64,000 nt of DNA from Vesta saturnalis (GCA_036346205.1 JARFJB010001949.1:232001-296000); one strand, 5' to 3'. Positions 1-11,613 are shown, counted from the first letter of the stretch. Numbers and translations are program-made. Notes: a model not told the origin generated them from the sequence alone.

Positions 1-2160
1 CCCCATAAAAGTACACCATATTTAACTTTTGACTCAAAAAGGGAATAGTATACCTGAAGTAAGGTGTTTTGGTCACAAACATGCTTACATGGCGAATATA
101 GCAAATATAGATTTATTTAATTTTGACTGAAGGCTCTCAATATGGTCGCGCCAATTAATATTTCCATCCAAAATTATCCTCAAAAAATTGCACGAGTAAC
201 AGGTTTCTACTACAGTTGATTCAATACGTAATTTTGTAACATTCTTCCTATAGATTAAAATTTTGGTCTTTTCTACATTAAGTAAGAGTTTATTGGATTA
301 AACCAATTTACGAGCATCGTCATTGTCGTATTTTTGTTGTTTTCGAGATCCTCATTTTTTGCATGCAGTGCTTATACTTGTGTCATCTGCATATGATAAA
401 ACATTACATGGAATAAGAAAATTATTGACAAGGTCGTTAATAAATATTATAAACAGAACTGGGACGGAACCTAGGGGTACTCCATAGCTGACTAATCTCC
501 GCTATTTGTCCCGAGCTTAAAAAATCATCTATTGATGCCGCTCACTTAAAAAAGATTTCATTAGGTTAGTGGTATACCCCTGATTCCGTACGAGTAAAGT
601 TTTGATATTAACAAACTGGGATCAATCAAGTCAAAAGCATTAGACAGGGCACAATTGATTGATACCACAACCCCATTGTTGTGTGACTCAAGTATATAAT
701 TGAACAAGCTTTGTTAAGCGGTGGCTGTTGACTTGTTAGGTCTGTATCCGTGTTGTGAACTACTAAATAAATGTAGCGATTCAAAACAGTCTACCAATCT
801 GTTTTTTAAAACTGCTTCAACTATTTTTGATATAGAATTTAAAATCGATATTGGTCTATAATAGTTCTTGACCTCGCTTTTTGACTTAGTGTATGCAAAG
901 GTTTAATTTTTGCGATTTTACCGTGTTTTGGAAAAACGCCAGAAGTTTAATAAAAAAAAGTAAAGGCTCGTGTAGATAATCAAATCTTGCTTTATAAATT
1001 TTTACTGGAATATTATCATAACCGCAGGTATTCGTATTGTTTAAATTATTTATCATAGTAAACAATTCATTTTTAGTCACAGGAGCTAAAAAACTGAGTT
1101 TTGGGGTGATTGAATTGCTTTTGTCGTAGTGAACTTAGCTGAAATCTTATTTATATTTTCTTGGGCCAAAGACGTAAAATAATTATTAAAAACGTTCCCC
1201 ACCTCTACCGCGTTAACGATTGATTTACCGTTTATTTTTAGAGACGGAGTAGAAACTGTATCATTATATTTGTTTAAGTTACAGTTTATTAATTGCCACG
1301 TTGTTTTGGCTTTATTGGATGAACACGCGATAATTCTATCGGAATGTAGTTTTTTTGCGTTAATAATAGTTTTGTTTAATATTTTCTTGTATTGCTTTGT
1401 AATGTGCAATTAAATTGGGTTGAGGGTTTTTCCTTATTTTAAAGTACAGTTCTCTCTTTGTTCGGGTAGATACGCGTATCCCTTTGGTTACCCAGCTCTT
1501 TTTCCTACTTTTGATATACTTTTAAATATCGGTTGAATCATTTAAAAAAAATTGGTAACAATAGAGTGGACGTGTTGTTCAGTATAAAGAGATTCCCATT
1601 TCACGTTTTTAAGACTATTCGTAAATGAAATAAGATTCCTTTGATTAATACAATGTCGCTATTTAAATATTTTTTTGTTTTTAATATTAGTTTTAGTAAA
1701 TAACATTTGGACCTAATGATCGGAAAAATCAACATACACAATAAAAGTGTGATATAGTGTACTTTGGATATTTGTAAGAAGGTTATCATTACAGGTACTT
1801 GATGTACTTGATACCCTGGTTGGCGACGTAATCGTTACACTCAGTCTAAATATATTTAAAACTTTCTTTAGTACTGGAGAATCTTGTTCAAAGTCAACAT
1901 TGAAATCTCCGCAAAAACAAATTTTTTATGACTATTTACTATCTCTAAGACATTTCCCTCTATTGCGATCAGGCCTGTATAATGATATTATTGACATCGA
2001 ATGATCAATCAATCTTATACCACATACTTCAGAATGCATTTCAACCGACATGCCATTTATTCCAGTGATTACTTCAAATTGAATGCCCTTCTTTACAAAT
2101 ATTACAGTTCCACCATGATTGTTCCGTGTTCGAGAAAATATTATAACAACTTAAACTACT
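1..2160 (-). pseudogene. Jockey-clade LINE ORF2 relic (endonuclease C-terminus, linker, reverse transcriptase)
   Basis: Translating the minus strand gives three pieces of a non-LTR retrotransposon polyprotein in the expected order. About 2150-1985 resembles the C-terminal part of an APE-type endonuclease (NHGGTVIFVKKG). 1409-1086 is an open stretch matching the linker before the RT (VFNNYFTSLA). 1080-1 is the reverse transcriptase: GYDNIPVKIYK, then YRPISILNSISKIVE, QHGYRPNKSTATA, and a YADDTS catalytic box at 382-393. Frames change several times and there is a stop just after the STATA motif, so it cannot make a working enzyme. The 3' end lies outside the window and the 5' half of the endonuclease is not visible. 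Jockey is preferred over CR1 from the spacing and the YADD box, but the clade is not certain. Confidence 0.8.
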
Positions 2161-3146
2161 AACCCAACACCCTTTTAATAAACAAGGCTTTTATACATAA
2201 ATACTTAGAACCACAAACACTTGAAACGGATCATTTTTTGTTCATATTTCTTGTAAATATTACCATTGACATTAACACATAAAGTCAATGATATTACTAT
2301 GATGCGGCGTGTCACCATCTCTATACTTGCATTATTTTATTCGCTAGCTAAAAAAAACAAACATAAAACCGTACCATCGTTATTAATTAATAATAATAGT
2401 ATTGATAGTATCGATACTTCACAAGTTTTTAAGATGATTGTTTGCTAAGAAATGACCACATCTTACTGTTATCATTTCGTTAGCTTTATAATACGTCAGA
2501 CACGTTAATCACTCCTTAATTAGTAAACAAAGGAAAAGTACGAGCTAATGAATCAGAAAAGTAAATATGATAACAAAGTGAGAAAAAATGATATATTTAA
2601 GAAGTAAATCTCTAAATTCTATTATGACGTTAATGATGAAGTTTAAATCTTGAAATAATGATGCTTTAAATTCATTTACTGATCTAACCTTCATTAAAAT
2701 TAAGATGCGAAAGTAGTTTATCTGAAGGATGATAATATACATGGGTATAACTATAATAATTACAGAAAAAATAAAACAAGGTTTATTTGAAAAAATACAC
2801 TAAGACCACACTAAACTATGGCCAAGGTTTATTTATGTGAAATTTTTCTACATGATAAATACCCTTCCTGTCGTTTGTTACAAACAATATTTCCTCATTG
2901 CTAGAGTTGCTAAAAAGAAAAAGTGCCAAGTTTTGTGTTTGATAATATTATTGATACTTCCTTATTGATAATAATAGTATGAATTGATTAAGAATACATA
3001 AATATTAGACAATTACATTTATTTTTTGAATGAAAAATTAGTTGCACTAATCTTTGTAGGTATAAAATTAGAACCAACATTTTAATTAAACAAATTTGTA
3101 TTACATTTATTTACATTTATTTTTATTTAGAAATTTTTTTTATGTT
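2161..3146. other. A+T-rich spacer, nothing recognised
   Basis: Only short chance ORFs are present and no family motif was seen. It separates the LINE relic from the foldback element. Confidence 0.5.
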
Positions 3147-3282
3147 AATTTGATATAAATAGATTAGATATAAATTTTTCAGACAATTTAGATGTAATGA
3201 AAATTTGCTACATAAGTACTCTCTCTAGTCTTGGACCCGATATCCTATAATCTTTAACTGTAGCATATGGCATACTTAAGAG

Positions 3283-3283
<1 letters not shown>

Positions 3284-3335
<52 letters not shown>
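3284..3335. repeat. (TA)n microsatellite
   Basis: Uninterrupted TA run between the left outer arm and the tip of the inner foldback element. Confidence 0.95.
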
Positions 3336-3338
<3 letters not shown>

Positions 3339-4489
3339 GGTGTCCGAAAAGATGCGCAAAAATTTTGTTGCTGATTCTACAAGAAAAATGAGTGTGACAA
3401 GTTCCTATAACACTTTTTCGAAAACTCAAAAATAATGGATCTACAGGGCGTCAAAGTTAGAATTAAAAAATAATTTTTTTGTTATAACTTTTTTATTGGT
3501 AATCCGGTTGTCTTAAACTTTGGTACACTTCTTACTTGTGATCTTTTGTATTATCGTTCAAAAGTTGACATTTGTCCCTCATTGCTAAGGAGATGAACTC
3601 AACCTTCCCATCTACTTAATAACCTATAACTTTTGGTTTTCGGTTTTGTTGCGTACAGTTTCAAAAAATAAAAGGGCGCTTAAAATTACGCAGTAAAGGT
3701 TTACTTGTTACATCTCTCTAAAATAACCCGTTTTCGAGAAAATCTGCTTTTAAAATTGTCTTGCACGCTGTGAACAATAACACACTTTAAATTATTTTCG
3801 TTTTAACACATTAAGTATACCTTTTTTTGTGTGTTTTTATATGCTCTTTTGTCTCATGCACTAAAACTGATACAAAATCCAAAATAACGGATCTACAGGG
3901 TGAGTGCAAACATTTTATTACTGACAAAACATTCTTACACTTTACAATGTGTCAAAGTTGCTTTTACATGTGTCCTCGTTGCCATAGAAACCATATCACT
4001 TGTTTCCTCAGCACGCCGTGTTAAAACGTTGAAAATAATTTAACGTGCGTTGTTGTTCACAGCGTGCAAGACAATTTTCAAAGCAGGATTTCTCGAAAAC
4101 GGCTTATTTTAGAGAGATGTAACAAGTAAACCTTTTTTGCGTAATTTTAAGCGCCCTTTTATTTTTTGAAACAGTACACAACAAAAACTGAAAAACCAAA
4201 AAGTTATAGGTTATTAAGTAGATGGAAAGGTTGAGTTCATCCCCTTAGCAATAAGGGACAAATGTCAACTTTTTACCGATAATACAAAAGATCATAAGTA
4301 ATAAGTGTACCAAATTTTAAAACAACCGGGTTACCAACAAAAAAGTTATTAAAAAAAATTTTTAAATCTAACTTTGACGCCCTGTAGATCCGTTATTTTT
4401 GAGTTTTCGAAAAAGTGTTATAGCAACTTGTCACACTCATTTTTCATGTAGAATCAGAACTAAATTTTTGCGCATCTTTTCCGGACACC

Positions 4490-4492
<3 letters not shown>
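3336..4492. mobile_element. Non-autonomous mariner-type foldback element with CAGGGTGTCC tips
   Basis: It begins CAGGGTGTCCGAAAAGATGC and ends with the inverted counterpart TTTTCCGGACACCCTG. The arms are very long, about 480 bp each (3336-3815 and 4013-4492), leaving roughly 200 bp of unique centre with no transposase. Tips of this type with a TA target are known for IS630/Tc1/mariner elements. The (TA)n tracts on both sides mask the exact target duplication. It is probably mobilised in trans by a DD41D-like transposase such as the relics nearby, but that is inference. Confidence 0.8.

Positions 4493-4541
<49 letters not shown>
4493..4541. repeat. (TA)n microsatellite
   Basis: TA run between the inner element tip and the right outer arm. 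Confidence 0.95.
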
Positions 4542-4544
<3 letters not shown>

Positions 4545-4680
4545 TCTTAAATATGCCATTTGCTACAGTTAAAGATTATAGGATATGGGTCCAAGACTAG
4601 AGAGGAGTATTTATGTAGCAAATTTTCATTACATCTAAATTGTCTGAAAATTTATATCTAATCTATTTATATCAAATTTA

Positions 4681-4693
4681 TATCTTTTCCGGA

Positions 4694-4696
<3 letters not shown>
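4681..4696. repeat. Orphan copy of the inner element's tip
   Basis: TATCTTTTCCGGACAC repeats the right end of the 3336-4492 element but lacks the final CCTG, and runs directly into another (TA)n tract. It is a 16-bp scrap with no element attached. Confidence 0.7.

Positions 4697-4765
<69 letters not shown>
4697..4765. repeat. (TA)n microsatellite
   Basis: TA run ending at the CAGG tip of the next element. Confidence 0.95.
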
Positions 4766-6690
4766 CAGGTGTTTAAAAAGATGCGGCAATATTAAAGGGG
4801 TGATTGCCCAGGTCATTTTATACAACAAAGTTCCTCCTAACATAGATCCGCAAACGCTTAGTTACCGATCTACAGCGTGTTGAAGTTTAATTTAAAGAAA
4901 CAGTCAAAATTAGATTTTTCCAGAACGGCTTCAGATATCATAATGAAATTTTGCGCGTGTCAATAGCTGTGGGAGACGCATACTTTGCAATACAACACGA
5001 TGTTTCAGTCGTACCATTGGCGCGCGTATTGGTACGTCACAGGATATTTATCAAGAAAAAAGTAGGATGCCACTGATTTCTCTAAAAATAAAAAATATTT
5101 TTTGATTCTTTGTTCAATTGTGAAGAAAAAACTCTCTTGACTTTTTATCGTACGACGTACCATTTTTGAGTAAAAAAAAACATTTTAGTGCATGTCCATT
5201 TATTACAGAAAAAAAGTTTTAAAAATCAAGGGTTTCATTCAAGGGCAAAAACAAATATTTCACCAAACCAAAAATTTTACCAACCAAAAATTATAAAAAC
5301 TGTTCAAAGTGACCACCTCGAGCTCGGATGCAAGAATCCAATCTTCTCCTCATTGACTGGCGAACTCTCCCAAAAATACCAGGTTCTGTTTTAATTGAGT
5401 TGCACCCAGCAATGATTCGATTTCTTAAGTCTTGTACGTTTTCCAATGGAGTAGCGTATACCAAGGACACAAATGGCCCCACAGGAAAAAATCAAGGGGA
5501 TTTAAGTCCGGGGATCGTGTAGGCCATAAGTGAGGTCCACCCCGGCCAATCCAACGATTTCCGTATGCTTGTGTTAAGAAATCACGAGCTACTTGACTAA
5601 AGTGGGCTGGTGCGCCATCGTGCATATACCAAATTGTATCTCTAATTGCTAATGGTACGTCCTTCAGACATCCAGGGAGCGTGTTTTCCAAAAAGTTGCG
5701 ATACACCTCTCCGGTAAGTATCCCGGGTAGAAATACCGGTCCAATTAGGCACCCACAATCCCAATCCAAACGTTCAAAGAAAACTGATGTTGAAAACCAT
5801 CTTCAACAATTTCATTTGGATTTTCTTCACACCATACATGGTTATTATGGAAATTCCGTATTGCATTTCTTGAAAAACTCGCTTCATCGGTGAACATAAT
5901 CAACATCAGGAGTTGAGGGATTTGAACCAATTTGTGCAAAAGCCACTGACAGAATGCAATGCGAGGAGGAAAGTCAGCAGGAAGAAGTGCTTGAAAGCGT
6001 TGTATATGGAATGGATACAACAAATTTTTTTTAAGAATGTGCCAAATAGTCCCATTACTTATATCCAAAGCGTCAGCAATTTTTCGAGTAGAAGTACCTC
6101 GATCTTCTTCAATCATGTTCAGCATATCCTCTCCAGGTCTACCGTTCTTGCTGTCCTTGGCCTTCCTGCACCTCCATTTCGTCTTAATGTGCCTGTTTCA
6201 TAAAGACGCAGATTCAATATGTCAGTGAATAATACAGGAATGTTTAAAAATATTTTTGTACGCATGATAAATGGGCATGCACTAAAATGTTTTTGTTACT
6301 CAAAACCAGTACGTCGTACGATAAAAAGTCTTCACAATTGAACAAAAAATTTAAAAATATTTTTTATTTTTTGAGAAATCAGCGGCATCCTACTTTTTTT
6401 CTTGAAAAATAGCCTGTGACGTGCCAATACGCGCTCGAATGGTACGACTGAAACATCGTGTTGTATTGAAAAGTATGCGTCTCCCATAGCTATTGACATG
6501 CGTAAAATTTCATTATGATATCTCAAACCGTTTTGGAAAAATCTAATTTTGACTGTTTTTTTAAATTAAACTTCAACACGCTGTAGATCGGTAACTAAGC
6601 GTTTGCGGATCTATATTTATAGGAGCTTTATAGTATAAAATGACCTGGGCAATCACCCCCTTTAATATTGCCGCATCTTTTTTAAACACC

Positions 6691-6693
<3 letters not shown>
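4766..6693. mobile_element. DD41D mariner-superfamily transposon with ~430 bp terminal inverted repeats
   Basis: The tips are CAGGTGTTTAAAAAGATGCG at the left and the reverse complement of CAGGGTGTTTAAAAAAGATG at the right. Arms 4766-5204 and 6264-6693 are inverted copies with scattered mismatches and small indels. A broken transposase fills the centre on the minus strand. Both tips touch (TA)n. Total length is 1928 bp. Arms this long are unusual for classical mariner, where inverted repeats are usually a few tens of bases. Confidence 0.85.
5291..6230 (-). pseudogene. Broken DD41D transposase (IS630/Tc1/mariner)
   Basis: This would catalyse cut-and-paste transposition at TA. Segments in three frames join into one protein: RRNGGAGRPRT linker (about 6185-6150), second HTH region (STRKIADALDISNGTIWHIL), then the RNase-H fold. 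Catalytic Asp 1 is in MFTDEASF (5886-5888), Asp 2 in YMHDGAPAHF (5617-5619) and Asp 3 in SPDLNPLDFF (5491-5493). I count 41 residues between Asp 2 and Asp 3, as in the rosa-type DD41D group. The C-terminus is RGGHFEQFL. Frameshifts lie near 6130, 5755 and 5470. About 50 N-terminal residues that relatives carry (compare MNFSQAEM at 31447) are absent because the frame runs straight into the inverted repeat. All three catalytic Asp survive, but the gene is dead. Confidence 0.85.

Positions 6694-6736
<43 letters not shown>
6694..6736. repeat. (TA)n microsatellite
   Basis: TA run between the DD41D element and the pogo element. Confidence 0.95.
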
Positions 6737-8714
6737 CAGTCAAACTCACTTAAGACAAGCACGGATAAAACGAGATTCTGGATATAACGAGCGTTTCGTA
6801 GGTAAATGATTGAAATTGTATTAGTTTACGAACTAATTTTTCTCGCTTATTACGTTCACGTTTCACGGTAAAGACGAGCAAATTTCAAATTTTGTAGTAG
6901 TTTTTATATGCATACTAAAAGCCGTTTCAAGTAAATATTTGTTAAGAATTTTTGGGATTTCCGTAAGTACGTTTCACAGCAAAGACGGACACATTTTAAA
7001 AGACTTAAAATAGATTTAAAGAGATTACCTACTGTTTAGAATTCGCTTATGCCTTCCGGCTTACCAATTGTACACATTGTACCTGCTTTACAAATGAATG
7101 CAAGGTATGTAGTTTCTGGTCAGTTGTTACTTTTGCAGCAAGACGTAAGGTTGAAAAATGGCTTCAATAAAACGCAAAACACTTTCAATTTGCGAGAAAG
7201 TTGAGATAATTCGAGAACTAGAAAATGGTGCAAAAAATTCCGCGAGGTGCAAAAATTATGGTTTACCATCATCTACCGTGTCAACGTTGTGGAAAAACAT
7301 AAAAACTACACTTGCAGCATTCGGAAATAATTTAACTGACGTGAAAAAATTAAAAAAGTGCACTAGAGATGATATTGATAAAGCGCTAATTGTGTGGTTT
7401 AAAAACCAAAGAAGTGCTGGTTTACTCATTAATAGGCCCATTTTAAAAGCGCAGGCTGAGAAGTTCGCGGAACAATTAAATTATACAGACCTTAAGTGTA
7501 ATAATGGGTGGATTGATCGCTTTAAAAACCGCAATAACATTGTGTATGGAAAAATAAATGGTGAAGCCAAATCAGTGGACGCTACAGGCGAGTGGTTAAA
7601 AAGTGTTTGGCCGGAATTACGACGAAAATTTAAAGATGAAAACATCTACAACGCCGACGACGCCGGATTATTTTTCAATTTAACGCCAGATACCACTTTA
7701 AAATTTAAAAATGAGAAATGTATTGGTGGAAAAATGTTGAAAAATCGTCTCACTGTTTTAATTTGCGCCAATATAACGGGAAGTGACAAAAAAATTGTTG
7801 GTAATCGGAAAATCACGAAATCCTCGCTGTTTTAAAAATGTTAAGTACCTACCAGTTGACTACACCTCTAACACGAAAGCTTGGATGACATCTACAATTT
7901 TTGAAGAGGAAATTAGAAAATGGGATGATAAATTACGACGTAACAATCGAAAGATTTTATTATTGGTTGATAATTGCCCAGCGCATCCTGAATTGCAAAA
8001 TTTAACCAACATCAGCCTTATTTTTTTACTACCAAACACAACGTCTATCCTTCAACCCATGGACCAAGGGATTATGAAGAGTTTTAAAAATTTCTACCGT
8101 GGCTTATTAGTGTTACAGTTAATCGATCGAATGGAAAATAAACAGGATCTTAAAATAAGCGTGTTAGATGCAATTCGCCTAATGAGTGATGCGTGGAATA
8201 ATGTGTCCCCCACAACAATTCAGAACTTACAAAAAAGCTGGTTTTGTTTCTGCTGTAAATGAAAGTTTCGAAGAAGAAGACGATCTTCCTTTATCTACTT
8301 GGTTAGAAAGTAGAGACATCAATAATTTTCAAAATTGCGCGTTCTTAGATGACTACGTAGATATTGATGCCGATGTGATTACTTTGGGTTTAAAAACTGA
8401 CGAAGAAATTATACAAGAAATTACAGAACGGGAAGCTGAAAGTGGTATGATTGACGCGGTTTTTTGAAGAAAACGGTAGTCTCAATGAAGTTAAATTTAA
8501 ACCAAAACGTCAGCTAAAAATAAATGAAATTTTTAGTAACTCTCCTAAGGCTTATGAGATATTCCGCTTTTTAATGCAAAATAATGTATTTTTATGCGTA
8601 ATAAACAATAAAAATGTAGTATCCTTTTTAATTTTTAGAGTTTCTCGGATATAACGTTTAACGGATATAACGAGCAAAAATTAGCAGTCCCAGAGATCTC
8701 GTTTTAACAGAGTT

Positions 8715-8720
<6 letters not shown>
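6737..8720 (+). mobile_element. pogo/Tigger-type DNA transposon
   Basis: The left tip CAGTCAAACTC and the right tip GAGTTTCACTA form a short imperfect terminal inverted repeat. Further in, ATAACGAG-type repeats recur (GGATATAACGAGCG at 6780; GGATATAACGAGCAA near 8660), as is usual for pogo and Tigger ends. The transposase lies between them on the plus strand. The element sits between two (TA)n tracts, in agreement with a TA target. About 2.0 kb long. Confidence 0.85.
7158..8654 (+). pseudogene. pogo/Tigger transposase (CENP-B type HTH + DDE), three frameshifts
   Basis: Start chosen at ATG 7158 (MASIKRKTLSICEKVEIIRE), a typical psq-like N-terminal HTH. Residues ~70-130 form the CENP-B second HTH (LIVWFKNQRSAGLLINRPIL). 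Catalytic residues are in YNADDAGLFF (residue 167), LLVDNCPAHP and LQPMDQGIMKSFK. I count 30 residues between the second and third Asp, a pogo-like DD30D. The reading frame is lost three times, each time at a homopolymer: A7 at 7788-7794, A6 at 8231-8236 and T6 at 8460-8465. Otherwise it is intact to a stop at 8652-8654, giving about 495 residues, normal for the family. The frameshifts may be base-calling errors, in which case the gene could be functional. Confidence 0.88.

Positions 8721-8782
<62 letters not shown>
8719..8782. repeat. (TA)n microsatellite
   Basis: TA run joining the pogo element and the next DD41D element. Confidence 0.95.
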
Positions 8783-8785
<3 letters not shown>

Positions 8786-10627
8786 TTAGTCAAAAGTCCC
8801 TCCCCTTGTATCTTTTGAACGGTTTTACTTATACTAATGAAATTTGGAGGGTGAATATAAACGGATATAAGCTTTTCAACTAGTCATGACAAGTGACGTA
8901 ATAGTCGTATATGACTTCACAGGGCCACAGTGACCAATAATTTTAAATAGTACCTTATGGCAAGTGACATCTCGTTTGAAAGGTATTAAAATTACCTATT
9001 CAGTCATACTAATTTTGTTAGGGTTTAGGTTGATTTTGATAGAAAAATTAAATAAATACTAAAATTATAGTTTGGCATTTAGTTAATCAAGATTGTAAAG
9101 TCTGCCTCTGGTTAATTGTCAAAACAGTTGACGTTTTTTAATTCCCTCGTTGTTTTTACTTTGATAAGTTTTTATACCTTGACTATTCAGTTTAATTATT
9201 CTTTAACGCGACGTTTAAGTGTCTACATAGACAAAATGGTACGTACGGTAGCCGACAAAGTAGCAGCTATCTTAATAATTGGTAAATGTAGAAACAATTT
9301 CCATGCAGCGGAACGTCTTTTTAATGAGAGGTACCCCGATCGCCCTATATCGAGGACTTATTTGAGGGAACTTCTTCAGAAGTTTGAAGCAAGCGGTAGT
9401 GTTCAAGATGTCAAACGATCTGGTCGACCAACAATTAGTGACGACAAAAAAATCTACATAATTGCAGAAATGGTAGTACATCCTACTTCTTCTACAGCCC
9501 AAGTTGCGTCTATCTGTGAAGTCACTCAAAGGACAGTACATAGGGTGTTGGCTAAAAACAAATTTCATCCATACAAATTAAAAATGGTGCACCAACTTTC
9601 AGATGATGACCCCGACCGAAGATTATAATTCTGTGAAAATATGTCCAATCAAATTATCCAACACCCAGACTACATAAAATCAATTTGTTTTAGTGACGAA
9701 AGTACTTTCTTCCTCAATGGAAACGTTAACACACAAAATGTGAGATATTGGAGTGACACAATTCCTCAAATCTTTCGTGAAAAACATACTCAATTTCCAG
9801 AAAAAGTAAATGTTTGGGCAGGTATTTTGGGAAACCACATAGTTGGACCTGTTTTTCTCAATGCTAACTTAACCGGTGAAGTGTATTTGGAGATGTGTAC
9901 AAAACGCAATTGAACCGTTAATTCTTGAAATTTTGGAAGATAATCTAGATGAATTCGGCAACTTGGAAATAACGTTCCAACAAGATGGTGCTCCTGCACA
10001 CATTATGGTGCAGTAAGACGTTACTTGGATGAAGAATATCGTGGCAGATGGATTGGACGACGAGGTCCGATAGAATGGCCAGCTCGGTCACCAGACCTGA
10101 CACCATTAGATTTTTTTCTGTGGGGGTACTTAAAATCTAAGGTTTGCGCTACAGCACCTGGCAGTATGCACATTTTGAAACAAAGAATTGTTGAAGAATG
10201 TAGAGCAATTTCCGCAGACACATTTGAACTAGTACGACAAGAGTTTATCAATAGGATGCATTACTGTCAGGAATTAAGTGGAGCACATTTCCAACATTTA
10301 CTATAAGAATTGGTCCTTGAATCTTGATTAATTAAATCCCAAACTATAATTTTAGTATTTATTTAATTTCTCTATCAAAATCAACCTAAACCCTAACAAA
10401 ATTAGTATTACTGAATAGGTAATTTTAATACCTTTCAAACGAGATGTCACTTGCCATAAGGTACTATTTAAAATTATTGGTCACTGTGGCCCTGTGACGT
10501 CATATATGACTATTACGTCACTTGTCATGACTAGAAGCTTATATCCGTTTATATTCACCCTCCAAATTTCATTAGTATAAGTAAAACCGTTCAAAAGATA
10601 CAAGAGGGGGGGGGAATTTTGACTAGC

Positions 10628-10630
<3 letters not shown>
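8783..10630 (+). mobile_element. Second DD41D-type mariner-superfamily transposon, ~310 bp inverted repeats
   Basis: Left tip CAGTTAGTCAAAAGTCCC; right tip, read inverted, CAGGCTAGTCAAAATTCCCC. Arms 8783-9095 and 10319-10630 are inverted copies of high similarity, including the GTGACGTAATAGTCGTATAT segment. A plus-strand transposase occupies the centre. Flanked on both sides by (TA)n. The arms are unrelated to those of 4766-6693, so this is a different family. Confidence 0.87.
9236..10306 (+). pseudogene. DD41D-type transposase, one stop and two frameshifts
   Basis: Start taken at ATG 9236 (MVRTVADKVAAILIIG), which fits the family; the open frame extends upstream without support. Order: first HTH with ERLFNERYPDRPISRTYLRE, GRPTISD linker, second HTH (STAQVASICEVTQRTVHRVL), then the catalytic domain. 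Asp 1 is in CFSDESTF (9695-9697), Asp 2 in QQDGAPAH (near 9984), Asp 3 in SPDLTPLDFFLWG. Breaks: an in-frame TAA at 9626-9628 (one base from CAA), a one-base frameshift near 9893 and a two-base shift near 10003. The C-terminus (SGAHFQHLL, stop 10304-10306) is intact. The three defects are few for a ~350-residue gene, so it is a fairly recent copy. Confidence 0.87.

Positions 10631-10692
<62 letters not shown>
10631..10692. repeat. (TA)n microsatellite
   Basis: TA run at the right tip of the DD41D element. Confidence 0.95.
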
Positions 10693-10694
<2 letters not shown>

Positions 10695-11613
10695 ATTAGA
10701 TTTACAAAACAATAATTTAGTATTATTGCTTTCATTTTTGAACACCACAAAATCCTATAAATCGATATAAAAGTTCACACTTAAATCAAAGAATGAAACC
10801 GTGCCTTTAAACTGAATTTAACTATTTGTTTAATCAGTTGTCCCACACGTTACATTTATACAAATGATTTTGTCCGATTTTGTTAGTTTATTTGTGCAAT
10901 TATATAAATTAAAACTAGGAAAAACCAAATAAATATAATTTAAAGTTGAATTCTACGGAGTGAATGAAACTACTAGAGAAATGTATTATTTTGGTATTAC
11001 GTACTTTGGAATACGCCCAACCGTATAAAAATACTACCATCAATTCATCATTTTTGTTTATACCGGAAGTGGGCATTAATTTATTCCATATTATTCCATG
11101 CTAAATTCCTTATGAAATTTTTTGACAAATTCAATTAATATATAGACTATGATATTGTTATTACTTTTTCAAAAAATCAATCTTTGAAATTAAATAAATT
11201 AATAACTACTTCCGGTATAATGGATAGTAATTGAGCATTCATTTTTTATTTATATGGGAGTATTCATTTCCACTCATATACAAGGTCAATCTGACACTGT
11301 ATTAAAACCTTGACATACAAACTGTACCAATAATTGTTTTTGATCAATCTTCTTTATGCTTTAAACTTTCCCTAATTGTATTTAAAAAGTATTTAAAAAT
11401 AAAACAAGTCAATTAAAGTAATTTATTCATTTTATATTTAAGTCAGCAGTCTATTTATAAGTTTATTCAATTTAATAAATTGCTCAATTCGTACGAAAGT
11501 ATGATTACAACAAATTTTTAGTAATTCTATGTCACATTATGCTCCATACTACCACAGATCTGTGATGCCACGGCAGTGGTACCAAAATGCTTAATTAATT
11601 AAATGTTGCAGGC
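10693..11613. other. A+T-rich spacer, nothing recognised
   Basis: No ORF, RNA motif or known repeat was recognised. The phrase ACTTCCGG appears in both orientations near 11068 and 11210, too short to interpret. Confidence 0.5.

Larger units (their letters stand above)
3147..4678. mobile_element. Outer foldback element (arms 3147-3283 and 4542-4678)
   Basis: The left arm (from TTTGATATAAATAGATTAGA to the CTTAAGAGC near 3280) is the reverse complement of the right arm (GATCTTAAATATGCC to CTATTTATATCAAATT), with a few mismatches over about 135 bp. Between the arms lie (TA)n tracts and an unrelated foldback element. No coding capacity belongs to the outer element and no CAGGGTG tip is visible at its edges. 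It is probably a palindromic MITE split at its centre by the inner element. Confidence 0.75.

Noticed and set aside
5681..6228. Plus-strand ORFs of 63-96 codons
   Set aside because: Antisense to the minus-strand DD41D transposase, whose motifs are clear.
6332..6526. 64-codon minus-strand ORF
   Set aside because: Lies wholly within the long inverted repeat; the other arm has the same sequence without keeping the frame.
10481..10750. 89-codon ORF with an Ile-Tyr run
   Set aside because: It reads through the (TA)n tract and the inverted-repeat arm of the DD41D element.
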